Of a stretch of DNA of 64,000 nucleotides, positions 25,699-34,284 are shown piece by piece. The stretch is from NCBI GenBank assembly GCA_041695325.1, contig JBGFRC010000029.1, forward strand, positions 5,790 to 69,789, read 5' to 3'. The stretch's first letter is position 1. Every line of letters starts with the position of its first letter. Under the pieces are notes generated by a model. It worked only from the letters and a program-made list of their open reading frames with translations. It was not told the origin of the DNA and searched no databases. This stretch comes from SURF-13 sp041695325 (GTDB taxonomy: Bacteria; Pseudomonadota; Gammaproteobacteria; SURF-13). Both the position numbers and the translations under genes were made by a program.

Positions 25699-28137
25699 AT
25701 GAGAGAAAAGCTGGTACTGGTCGGCAACGGCATGGCCGGGGTGCGCACCCTGGAAGAGTTGCTGAAAATCGCGCCGGATAAATACGACATCACTGTCTTT
25801 GGCGCGGAGCCCTACGGCAATTATAACCGCATCCTGCTCTCGCCCGTGCTAGCCGGCGAAAAGACTCTGGACGAGATCATGCTCAATGACAGGCAGTGGT
25901 ATATAGACAACGGCATTACGCTGCATTGCGGCACAGAAGTAGTTTGGATAGATCGCGCCAGGCGCAGGGTCGTCGCCGCCGACGGCGGCGACGTGATCTA
26001 CGATCGCCTGGTGCTGGCAACCGGCTCGAATCCGTTTGTCATTCCGGTGCCGGGGAAGGATCTGTCCGGCGTGGTGACCTTCCGCGATATGCACGACGTG
26101 CAGACGATGATCGCCGCCGCGAAAAGATATCAGCACGCGGTGGTGATAGGCGGCGGCTTGCTGGGTTTGGAGGCGGCCAACGGGCTGATGCGCCAAGGCA
26201 TGAGCGTGACCGTGGTGCACATCCACGAGACGCTGATGGAGCGTCAACTGGACGGGATGGCGGGCGAGATGCTGCGTCAGTCGCTGGAGCAGCGCGGCAT
26301 GCGCTTCCACATGCCGGCGCAGACCGTGGAGATCGTGGGCGAGGAGCGCGTGCGCGGCGTGCGCTTCCAGGACGGCTCGGAGCTTTACGCCGATCTGGTG
26401 GTGATGGCGGCGGGCATCCGCCCCAACATTGATTTGGCGAAAAAGTCCGGCATCTACTGCGAGCGCGGCATCGTGGTGAATGATACGCTGCAAACCTATG
26501 ATCCCAGCATTTACGCCGTGGGCGAGTGCGTGCAGCACCGCAATCAGACTTACGGCTTAGTCGCGCCGCTGTTTGAACAGGCCAAGGTCTGCGCCAACCA
26601 CCTCGCGCACTTTGGCTACTTGCGCTATCAAGGTTCGCTGACCTCGACCAAGCTCAAGGTCACCGGCATAGAACTGTTTTCAGCGGGTGATTTCAGCGGC
26701 GGCGAGGGCCGCGAGGAAATCGTGCTCAGGGACGCCTCGCAGGGCACGTACAAAAAACTGGTGATCCGCGCCAATCGCATTCAAGGCGCGGTGCTGTACG
26801 GCGATACCGTGGACGGCGCCTGGTACTTCCAGTTGATGCGCGACGGCACAGACGTCGCCGCGTTCCGCGATCAACTCATGTTCGGTCAGGCCCATCTCGG
26901 CGATGCCGGGCACGGCGGCCAGAACAAGGCGGCCGCGATGAGCGACCATATGGAGGTGTGCGGCTGCAACGGCGTGTGCAAGGGGACCATCGTCAAGGCG
27001 ATCACCGAAAAGGGCCTGTTCACGCTGGAAGAGGTGCGCGCGCACACCAAGGCGTCCTCCTCGTGCGGTTCCTGCACCGGGCTGGTGGAGCAGATCATGG
27101 CCTCGGTGCTGGGCGGGGGTTACACCGCCGCGCCCAAGGAAAAACCGTTGTGCAAGTGCACCGATCACACCCACGACGACGTGCGTAAGGCCGTGCGCGA
27201 ACATCGGTTGCTCACGATACGCGAGGTGATGGATTATTTTAAATGGCCCAATCCGGACGGCTGCCACGTGTGCCGTCCCGCGCTCAATTATTATTTATTG
27301 TGCGCCCGGCCCGCGGAATATCAGGACGATCCGCAATCGCGTTTCATCAACGAACGCGCACACGCCAACATCCAGAAAGACGGCACCTATTCCGTCGTGC
27401 CGCGCATGTGGGGCGGCGTCACCAATTCCCATGAGCTGCGTACCATCGCCGACGTGGTGGATAAGTTCAACATCCCCACCGTCAAGGTCACCGGCGGCCA
27501 GCGTATTGATCTGCTGGGCGTGAAAAAAGAAGACCTGCCGGCGGTGTGGCGCGAGCTGGGCAAGGGCGGGCTGGTGTCCGGCCACGCTTACGGCAAGGCG
27601 CTGCGCACCGTGAAGACCTGCGTCGGCAAGGAGTGGTGCCGTTTCGGCACGCAGGATTCCACCGCCATGGGCATCCGTCTGGAAAAACGTACCTGGGGGT
27701 CGTGGATGCCGCACAAGTTCAAGATGGCGGTGTCGGGCTGCCCGCGCAACTGCGCCGAGGCCACCATCAAGGATTTCGGTGTGGTCGCGGTGGATTCCGG
27801 CTGGGAGCTGCACGTGGGCGGCAACGGCGGGGTGAAGATACGTCCTACGGATCTGCTGGGCAAGGTGGCAAGTGAGGACGAAGTGGAGGAATACTGCTGC
27901 GCCTTCATTCAACTCTACCGTGAAGAAGCGCGTTACCTGGAGCGTACCGCGCCGTGGATCGAACGCGTCGGCCTGGCCTACGTCAAGCAACGCGTGGTGG
28001 AGGATGCGGCGGAACGTAAAGCACTCTATGCGCGCTTCATCGAGTCGCAAAAATACGCGCAGCTGGACCCATGGGCGCAGCGGGCTGAGCGCGCGGTGCA
28101 GAAGCATGAATTCATGCCTCTCATGGAAGTGGTGTGA
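25699..28137 (+). CDS. nirB: Assimilatory nitrite reductase [NAD(P)H], large subunit
   Basis: Cytoplasmic siroheme enzyme reducing nitrite to ammonium. The 812 residues contain an N-terminal FAD/NAD(P) oxidoreductase (LVLVGNGMAGVRTLEEL; HAVVIGGGLLGLEAANGL), two BFD-type [2Fe-2S] Cys clusters (CGCNGVCKGTIVKA...CGSC near residue 420 and CKCTDHTHDDV...CHVC near 490), and C-terminal nitrite/sulfite reductase domains. The [4Fe-4S]-siroheme cysteines lie in TCVGKEWCRFGTQDS and SGCPRNCAEATIKDFG. I chose ATG at 25699, which has GAGG six bases upstream. A GTG at 25684 would overlap its own ribosome site. The operon continues with nirD. Confidence 0.97.
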   Translation: MREKLVLVGNGMAGVRTLEELLKIAPDKYDITVFGAEPYGNYNRILLSPVLAGEKTLDEIMLNDRQWYIDNGITLHCGTEVVWIDRARRRVVAADGGDVIYDRLVLATGSNPFVIPVPGKDLSGVVTFRDMHDVQTMIAAAKRYQHAVVIGGGLLGLEAANGLMRQGMSVTVVHIHETLMERQLDGMAGEMLRQSLEQRGMRFHMPAQTVEIVGEERVRGVRFQDGSELYADLVVMAAGIRPNIDLAKKSGIYCERGIVVNDTLQTYDPSIYAVGECVQHRNQTYGLVAPLFEQAKVCANHLAHFGYLRYQGSLTSTKLKVTGIELFSAGDFSGGEGREEIVLRDASQGTYKKLVIRANRIQGAVLYGDTVDGAWYFQLMRDGTDVAAFRDQLMFGQAHLGDAGHGGQNKAAAMSDHMEVCGCNGVCKGTIVKAITEKGLFTLEEVRAHTKASSSCGSCTGLVEQIMASVLGGGYTAAPKEKPLCKCTDHTHDDVRKAVREHRLLTIREVMDYFKWPNPDGCHVCRPALNYYLLCARPAEYQDDPQSRFINERAHANIQKDGTYSVVPRMWGGVTNSHELRTIADVVDKFNIPTVKVTGGQRIDLLGVKKEDLPAVWRELGKGGLVSGHAYGKALRTVKTCVGKEWCRFGTQDSTAMGIRLEKRTWGSWMPHKFKMAVSGCPRNCAEATIKDFGVVAVDSGWELHVGGNGGVKIRPTDLLGKVASEDEVEEYCCAFIQLYREEARYLERTAPWIERVGLAYVKQRVVEDAAERKALYARFIESQKYAQLDPWAQRAERAVQKHEFMPLMEVV

Positions 28138-28478
28138 GCCAGTCCATGCGCTGGATTGAGGTGGGATACCTGGAAGACATCCCCAGATTGGGCGCGCGCG
28201 TGGTGCGCACCACACAGGGCGACGTCGCCTTGTTCCGGACCGCGGGCGATGAAGTATTCGCCCTGCGCGATCAGTGTCCGCACAAGGGCGGGCCGTTGTC
28301 GCAAGGCATCGTGCACGGCAGACGCGTGACCTGCCCTCTGCACAACTGGGTGATCGAACTCGACACAGGCACGGCCGTCGCGCCCGACGAGGGGCGCACG
28401 GCCTGTTATCCGGCCAAGGTCGAGCGCGGCGTGGTGAGCATTTCACTCCGGCACGGTGAGTTGCACAAAAACGCATGA
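28134..28478 (+). CDS. nirD: Nitrite reductase small subunit (Rieske protein)
   Basis: Partner of NirB. The 114 residues contain a Rieske-type [2Fe-2S] site, CPHKGGPLSQGIVHGRRVTC with PLHNW following, so both Cys-x-His and Cys-x-x-His pairs are present. The listed start is GTG at 28134, overlapping the nirB stop by 4 bases. An ATG at 28146 is a possible alternative. The stop overlaps the next gene's start by 4 bases, so nirB-nirD-nitrate reductase are coupled. Confidence 0.93.
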   Translation: MSQSMRWIEVGYLEDIPRLGARVVRTTQGDVALFRTAGDEVFALRDQCPHKGGPLSQGIVHGRRVTCPLHNWVIELDTGTAVAPDEGRTACYPAKVERGVVSISLRHGELHKNA

Positions 28479-31165
28479 CCGCCCCCCGGCCGGTAAAAAC
28501 CACCTGTCCTTATTGCGGCGTGGGCTGCGGGCTGGTCGCCGCCGTCCAGGCCGACGGCGGCGTGCAGCTACGCGGCGACGAGATGCATCCGGCCAACTTC
28601 GGACGCCTGTGTTCCAAGGGCGCCGCGCTTGCTGAAACAATAGATCTGGAAGGGCGGCTGCTTTATCCCGAAGCGGCGGGCGCGCGCTGCGCCTGGGACA
28701 CGGCGCTCACCGCCGTCGCGCAAGGCTTTGCGCGCGTGATAGCGAAGCACGGCCCGGATGCCGTGGCGTTTTACGTCTCCGGCCAGTTGCTCACCGAAGA
28801 TTATTACGTCGCCAATAAACTGATGAAGGGGTTTATCGGCTCGGCCAATATTGATACCAACTCGCGCCTGTGCATGGCCTCCAGCGTCGCCGGCCACAAG
28901 CGCGCCTTCGGCAGCGACACCGTGCCGGGCTGCTATGAAGATCTGGAGCAGGCGGATTTGATCGTATTGACCGGCTCCAATACGGCCTGGTGTCATCCGG
29001 TGTTGTTTCAGCGCATCGGCCAGGCCAGGAAAACCAATCCCCGCCTCAAGATCGTAGTGATAGATCCGCGCCGCACCGCGACCTGCGACATCGCCGATCT
29101 GCATCTTGCGTTGCGCTCCGGCAGCGACGCGGCGCTGTTTAACGGCCTGCTGAGTTATCTGCACGTGAACGGCCGGCGCGATGACGCCTATATCCGCGCC
29201 CATACCGAAGGCGTGGAAGCCGCGATCACCAGCGCATTGACCAGCGTGCCCGGCGAGGATGCCGCCGCCCTCCAATGCGGACTCGAGGCAGCGCAGGTGC
29301 GGGCGTTTTTTGATCTGTTCGCTGCCACGGAAAAAACCGTCACCGTCTATTCGCAGGGCGTGAATCAATCCTCCAGCGGCACCGACAAGGTCAACGCCAT
29401 TATTAACTGTCATCTGCTCACCGGACGCATCGGCCGGCCCGGCATGGGGCCGTTTTCCTTCACCGGGCAGCCCAACGCCATGGGCGGGCGCGAAGTGGGA
29501 GGGCTGGCGAATCAATTGGCGGCGCACATGGAGCTGGAGAATCCGGAACACCGCGCGCGCGTGCAGCGTTTCTGGCAATCGCCCGTCATCGCGGACAAAC
29601 CGGGGCTCAAGGCGGTGGACATGTTTCGCGCGCTGGGGGAGGGGAAGATCAAGGCCATTTGGATCATGGCGACCAATCCGGTGGTGAGCCTGCCGGACGC
29701 GGACGCGGCGCGCAAGGCGTTGCGCTCTTGTGAGCTGGTCGTGGTTTCAGACTGCGTGCGCCATACCGATACCACGGCCTGCGCCGATGTGCTGTTGCCG
29801 GCGCTGGCGTGGGGGGAAAAGAACGGCACGGTGACCAATTCCGAGCGGCGTATTTCACTGCAGCGCCAGTTTCTGCCGGTACCGGGAGAGGCCAGACCGG
29901 ACTGGTGGATTATCGCGCAGGTGGCCCAACGCATGGGTTACGGGCGCGCGTTTGATTACGCCTCGGCCGCGCAAATCTTTAATGAGCACGCGGCGCTGTC
30001 CGGGTTTGAAAACAACGGTGCGCGCGACTTCGACATTTCCGGGCTGTGCGGTTTGGACGAGGCCGCCTACTCGCAACTGCAGCCCGTGCAATGGCCAGTC
30101 ACGCGACCCGGCGCCAGCGGTACGCCACGTCTGTTTGGAGCAGGACGGTTTTACACCCCGTCGGGGAAGGCGCGCTTTATCCCCGTCACCCCGCGCGCGC
30201 CGCGCCATCCGGCGGATCAGGCCTTTCCCATGGTGCTCAACACCGGCCGGGTGCGCGATCACTGGCACACCTTGACGCGCACCGGAAAGTCGGCGCGTTT
30301 ATCCAGCCACGTTTATGAGCCCTATGCCGAATTGCATCCGCGGGACGCGGCGTCTCTCGGAATACAACAAAACGATCTGGTGAATATCACCGGCCAGCTC
30401 GGTGTTGTCACCGTGCGCGCGCTGTTGAACGACGCGCAACAGCAAGGCCAGGTATTCGTCCCTATGCACTGGAACGATCAATTCGCCGCTCAGGCGCGCG
30501 TGGATGCGCTGGTGCACCCCGTGGTGGACCCGGTTTCCGGCCAGCCGGAATCCAAGCACACGCCGGTGCGGGTGAGCGTGTACCGTCCTCGCTGGTACGG
30601 TTTTTTATTGTCACGCCGCGAATTGACCGTGCGGGATGCCACTTACTGGGCGCGCGCCAGGGGCGTGGACTTGTGGCGTTATGAGATGGCGGGCGATTTG
30701 CCCCCGGACGACTGGAGCGCGTGGGCGCGCGCGCTGCTTTGCGCGCCCAAAGACAGTGAAAACGACCGGGTTGCCTGGATTGATTATCTCGACCGTGGCG
30801 CGGGCTGTTATCGCGGCGCGCGGCTGTTGAACCAGCGCCTGGAAAGCTGCTTGTTTGTCGCGCCCGGCCCAGAACTTCCCCCGCGCTCCTGGCTGATGGA
30901 GTTGTTTACCCTCAAGCGCGCGCTTAGTCCGGCGGAGCGCAACAGCCTGCTCGCCGCACGCCCGCTGGCCGCCGTGGAAGACGCAGGCGCCACAGTGTGC
31001 GCCTGCTTCAACGTGGGGCGCAACACCCTGCTGCGCGCGATACAACGAGAGGGGCTGCGCAGCGTGGAGACCGTCGGCCAACGTCTCAAAGCGGGCACTA
31101 ATTGCGGTTCCTGCCTACCTGAGTTAAAGGCGCTGATTGCGCAGGCGATGAAGCAGTGCGCCTGA
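28475..31165 (+). CDS. nasC: Assimilatory nitrate reductase catalytic subunit
   Basis: A cytoplasmic bis-MGD molybdoenzyme reducing nitrate to nitrite, 896 residues. The N-terminal [4Fe-4S] motif is CPYCGVGCGL with the fourth Cys in FGRLCSKG. The molybdopterin region shows TNSRLCMASSVAGHKRAFG, with the Mo-ligand Cys, and FTGQPNAMGGREVGGLA. The molybdopterin dinucleotide-binding domain starts near residue 590 (NTGRVRDHWHTLTRTGKS). A BFD-like [2Fe-2S] domain at the C-terminus (VCACFNVGRNTLLRAI...CGSCLPEL) is typical of NasC/NasA enzymes that take electrons from a flavoprotein or ferredoxin. No separate electron-transfer flavoprotein gene is present here. The symbol follows Pseudomonas usage. 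Confidence 0.95.
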   Translation: MTAPRPVKTTCPYCGVGCGLVAAVQADGGVQLRGDEMHPANFGRLCSKGAALAETIDLEGRLLYPEAAGARCAWDTALTAVAQGFARVIAKHGPDAVAFYVSGQLLTEDYYVANKLMKGFIGSANIDTNSRLCMASSVAGHKRAFGSDTVPGCYEDLEQADLIVLTGSNTAWCHPVLFQRIGQARKTNPRLKIVVIDPRRTATCDIADLHLALRSGSDAALFNGLLSYLHVNGRRDDAYIRAHTEGVEAAITSALTSVPGEDAAALQCGLEAAQVRAFFDLFAATEKTVTVYSQGVNQSSSGTDKVNAIINCHLLTGRIGRPGMGPFSFTGQPNAMGGREVGGLANQLAAHMELENPEHRARVQRFWQSPVIADKPGLKAVDMFRALGEGKIKAIWIMATNPVVSLPDADAARKALRSCELVVVSDCVRHTDTTACADVLLPALAWGEKNGTVTNSERRISLQRQFLPVPGEARPDWWIIAQVAQRMGYGRAFDYASAAQIFNEHAALSGFENNGARDFDISGLCGLDEAAYSQLQPVQWPVTRPGASGTPRLFGAGRFYTPSGKARFIPVTPRAPRHPADQAFPMVLNTGRVRDHWHTLTRTGKSARLSSHVYEPYAELHPRDAASLGIQQNDLVNITGQLGVVTVRALLNDAQQQGQVFVPMHWNDQFAAQARVDALVHPVVDPVSGQPESKHTPVRVSVYRPRWYGFLLSRRELTVRDATYWARARGVDLWRYEMAGDLPPDDWSAWARALLCAPKDSENDRVAWIDYLDRGAGCYRGARLLNQRLESCLFVAPGPELPPRSWLMELFTLKRALSPAERNSLLAARPLAAVEDAGATVCACFNVGRNTLLRAIQREGLRSVETVGQRLKAGTNCGSCLPELKALIAQAMKQCA

Positions 31166-31194
31166 CATCTTCCATCGAAACGGAGTAACACCGC

Positions 31195-32481
31195 GTGAAT
31201 CTGAAGGACTTCCTCAAGGCCGGACATTGGCCGACGCTGCTGTCGGCCTTTTTATACTTCGACGTCAGTTTCATGGTCTGGGTCGTGCTGGGGCCGCTGG
31301 CGTTGTATTTGATGCAGGATTTGAACCTCAGCATCGAAGAAAAATTTAGTTTGGTGGCGATACCGATCCTGTCCGGCGCGCTGCTGCGCGTGCCCATGGG
31401 CATGTTCGCCGACCATATCGGACCCAAGCGCGCGGGGCAAGCAGGGCAGATCATCATCATCATCGCCTTGCTCTACGTCTGGCTGTTTGGTTTGCACTCC
31501 AAGACGGCGGTGCAACTCTTCGGCATGCTGCTGGGCTTTGCCGGAGCGAGCTTCGCGGTGGCCATCCCGCAGGCCAGCCGCTGGTATCCGCCGCATTATC
31601 AGGGCATCGTGCTCGGCATCGCCGGCGCGGGCAACGTCGGCGTGGTGTTCGATTCGCTGCTGGTGCCCTGGTTCGCCGAGACCTTCGGCTGGCAGAATGT
31701 ATTCGGCTTTCTGCTGATCCCGGTGGTGGCGGTGTTTGTCCTGTACAGCCTCATGGCCAGGGACGCGCCGGACCAGCGCGCCCCCGTGACTTTGAAAAAC
31801 TACGGCCTGGTGCTGAGCGACCCCGACACCTGGTGGTTCATGTTTTTCTACTCCATCACCTTCGGCGGGTTCGTCGGGCTGGGCAACGCGCTGCCGCTGT
31901 ATTTTTCCACCTGGTATCACGCCTCCGGCATTGCGGCGGGCATGATGGCGGCCCTGGTGGTCGCCGCCGGTTCCATGTTCCGCCCCATCGGCGGCTGGCT
32001 CGCCGACCGCATCGGCGGCATCCGCGCCTTGCAGATATTATTCGTAGTGGTGGCGCTGAGCTATTTCAGCATCGCCTTGCTACCGGAAGGCCCGGCGCCG
32101 GAAGCGCTGGCGGCGAGCACCGCCAAGGTCGCAGGCTGGGGTTTGTCCGGCCTGCCGCCCGTCGCCTGGCTGGCGGTGACGCTTTTTTTCATCGGCGCGA
32201 TGGCGCTCGGCATGGGCAACGGCTCGGTGTTTCAACTGGTGCCGCTGCGCTTCCGGCGCGAGATGGGCATTATCACCGGCCTGGTCGGCGCCGCGGGCGG
32301 CATAGGCGGTTTTTTCCTCGCCAGGACGCTGGGCTGGTCCCAGGGCATGACGGCCGGCTTCGCCGCCGGATTCTGGCTGTTTGCGGGCCTGGCGCTGTTC
32401 GGACTGGTGGGCCTTGCTTTGGTCAAAACCCGTTGGCGCACCACGTGGGGATCATCCTCGGTGACGAGCGCCAAAGTATGA
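31195..32481 (+). CDS. nasA: MFS nitrate/nitrite transporter
   Basis: A 12-helix major-facilitator protein of the NNP family, 428 residues. Supporting motifs are GALLRVPMGMFADHIGPKRAG after helix 2, the nitrate-signature region FAVAIPQASRWYPPHYQGIVLGIAGAGNVG, and FRPIGGWLADRIGGIRALQIL in the second half. It imports nitrate for the reductase encoded just upstream. The start is GTG at 31195, after GGAG. An ATG appears only further in. The stop lies 4 bases before the kinase gene. Confidence 0.93.
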   Translation: MNLKDFLKAGHWPTLLSAFLYFDVSFMVWVVLGPLALYLMQDLNLSIEEKFSLVAIPILSGALLRVPMGMFADHIGPKRAGQAGQIIIIIALLYVWLFGLHSKTAVQLFGMLLGFAGASFAVAIPQASRWYPPHYQGIVLGIAGAGNVGVVFDSLLVPWFAETFGWQNVFGFLLIPVVAVFVLYSLMARDAPDQRAPVTLKNYGLVLSDPDTWWFMFFYSITFGGFVGLGNALPLYFSTWYHASGIAAGMMAALVVAAGSMFRPIGGWLADRIGGIRALQILFVVVALSYFSIALLPEGPAPEALAASTAKVAGWGLSGLPPVAWLAVTLFFIGAMALGMGNGSVFQLVPLRFRREMGIITGLVGAAGGIGGFFLARTLGWSQGMTAGFAAGFWLFAGLALFGLVGLALVKTRWRTTWGSSSVTSAKV

Positions 32482-32485
32482 ACGC

Positions 32486-34165
32486 ATGAACCTGGTTCTG
32501 GATGCCGGTTGTTCGTCGCAACAGGGAAAGCGCAAGGCCAACGAAGACAGTTGCCTTGTCATCACGCCGAGCACCAGTCAATATCTCGACTACGGCGCGC
32601 TGTTCGCCGTGGCCGACGGCGTGGGCGGCATGGCGGGAGGGAAAGAGGCCGCCGAGTGCGCGATCCGCACCTTGCGTGACGAATATTACGCCGCTCCCGA
32701 CACCCTGACCCTGGAGCACGCGCTCAAGGACTGCTTCGATGCGGCCAACCGCGCCGTGCTGGCCGAGCCGCCCGCGGGCCGGGCCACCACGCTCTCCGCC
32801 CTGGTGCTGCGCAACCGGCGCTGGGGCGTCGCCCACGTGGGCGACACGCGCGTCTGGCTGTACCGCAACCAACGGCTCACGCAGCTCACTGTAGACCACA
32901 GCCGCCCCTACGCCCACATCGGCTCCATGATTACGCGCGCCTGTGGACTGGACGTGCAGCTTCACGCCGACGTGCAAAGCGGGGAGCTGCGGGAAGGCGA
33001 CGTGTTTCTCATTACCAGCGACGGCGTGCATGAAACGCTGGATGTTCAGACAATGACCGAGGCGCTTGGCCGGGAAAATCACAGCGCGCAGGACATTGCC
33101 GAAACTCTGGTGCTGCAAGCGCTCAAGGCGGGCAGCATGGATAACGTCAGCGCGTGCCTGGCTCGTGTGGAAAAGCTTCCGCCCGAGACAGCTTCCGACA
33201 TCGGTCTCAGCATCACTGCGTTGCCCATCCGTCCGTTGCCGAAACCGGGCGACACGGTGGACGGCTTTGTCATCGGCGAGCGCCTGCACAGCGGCCGCCT
33301 CTCCACCTTGTATGCCGCGATGGACGGCGAAACCGGTCAGCGCGTGGCCGTGAAATTTCCCAATCCCCGTTATGCCGATGACGCCGCGTTCGTGGATTAT
33401 TTTCTGCGCGAGGAATGGCTGGGCCGGCGCCTGGACAGCCCGCACGTGGTAAAGACCATCATGCTTACCCCGGGACGGCGCAGCGCGCTCTACATGGTGA
33501 TGGTGTTGCACCACGGCGAAACCCTGGCCGCGCGCATCAAAAGAAAAAGCGGCCTGTCCGTGCACGAAACGCTGTCACTCGCCCGGCAGATACTTACCGG
33601 ACTCGATCACCTGCATCGCAAGGGCGTGATCCACCGCGACGTGAAACCGGAAAATATTCTGATAGACACCGAACACCGGGTGTGCCTGCTCGATCTCGGC
33701 GTAAGCCGCGTCGAGCGCATGGACGCGGGCAGCAAGTCGCTCACGCCCGTCGGCACGCCGAGCTACATCGCGCCCGAGGTGATGGCGGGCGTGGAGGCCG
33801 ATGAGCGCGCCGACGTCTATTCCGCGGCGGTGACGATATACGAAATGCTCACCGGAAAATATCCCTACGGTGAAATCGAACCCTTCACCCATCCCGCCTA
33901 CAGCCGCTTCATCTCGCCTGAGCGCTACAACCCTGAGGTGCCGCCGTGGCTGTCCGAAATACTGCGTAAGGCCTGCTCCCCCGACCCCAACCAGCGCTAC
34001 CCTCATGCCGCCGATCTCGCCGCGGCGCTTGCCGCCCCTCCGCAAAATATCCTTCCGCAGCGCAAAGCGCCTTTGCTTGAGCGCATCCGCCCTGAGCACT
34101 GGAAAGCGTTGTTTATCGTCTCCCTGCTGCTGAATTTACTGCTGCTGTTTGTTGTGCTCAAATAG
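32486..34165 (+). CDS. Fused PP2C phosphatase / Ser-Thr protein kinase, membrane-anchored
   Basis: Residues 1-235 form a PP2C phosphatase with the metal motifs ADGVGGMAGGKEA, HVGDTRVWLYR, ITSDGVHETLD and DNVSACLARV. Residues about 255-520 form a Hanks-type kinase with the lysine in VAVKFPNPRY (about residue 288), HRDVKPENIL and SYIAPEV. The metal-binding DFG is DLG here (LLDLGVSR). A C-terminal membrane helix (LFIVSLLLNLLLLFVVL) anchors it. The same fused gene sits in the nitrate assimilation cluster of Pseudomonas, so it probably tunes nitrate uptake or reduction. Its substrate is unknown. It is the last gene of the operon. Confidence 0.9.
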   Translation: MNLVLDAGCSSQQGKRKANEDSCLVITPSTSQYLDYGALFAVADGVGGMAGGKEAAECAIRTLRDEYYAAPDTLTLEHALKDCFDAANRAVLAEPPAGRATTLSALVLRNRRWGVAHVGDTRVWLYRNQRLTQLTVDHSRPYAHIGSMITRACGLDVQLHADVQSGELREGDVFLITSDGVHETLDVQTMTEALGRENHSAQDIAETLVLQALKAGSMDNVSACLARVEKLPPETASDIGLSITALPIRPLPKPGDTVDGFVIGERLHSGRLSTLYAAMDGETGQRVAVKFPNPRYADDAAFVDYFLREEWLGRRLDSPHVVKTIMLTPGRRSALYMVMVLHHGETLAARIKRKSGLSVHETLSLARQILTGLDHLHRKGVIHRDVKPENILIDTEHRVCLLDLGVSRVERMDAGSKSLTPVGTPSYIAPEVMAGVEADERADVYSAAVTIYEMLTGKYPYGEIEPFTHPAYSRFISPERYNPEVPPWLSEILRKACSPDPNQRYPHAADLAAALAAPPQNILPQRKAPLLERIRPEHWKALFIVSLLLNLLLLFVVLK

Positions 34166-34284
34166 CGGCGACTCCTTTTCAGGTGCAGTAGACTGGATTT
34201 AAGGAACGAAATCCCGCAATAACCGTTGCGCCGATTTCGCCCTGATGACAGGATTACGTTACAATCCTCACAATCAGGCCAAAA

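Noticed and set aside
34166..34284. Possible left attachment site for an ssrA-integrated island
   Set aside because: I compared this stretch with the ssrA 3' end and saw no shared sequence, and there is no integrase gene in the window.
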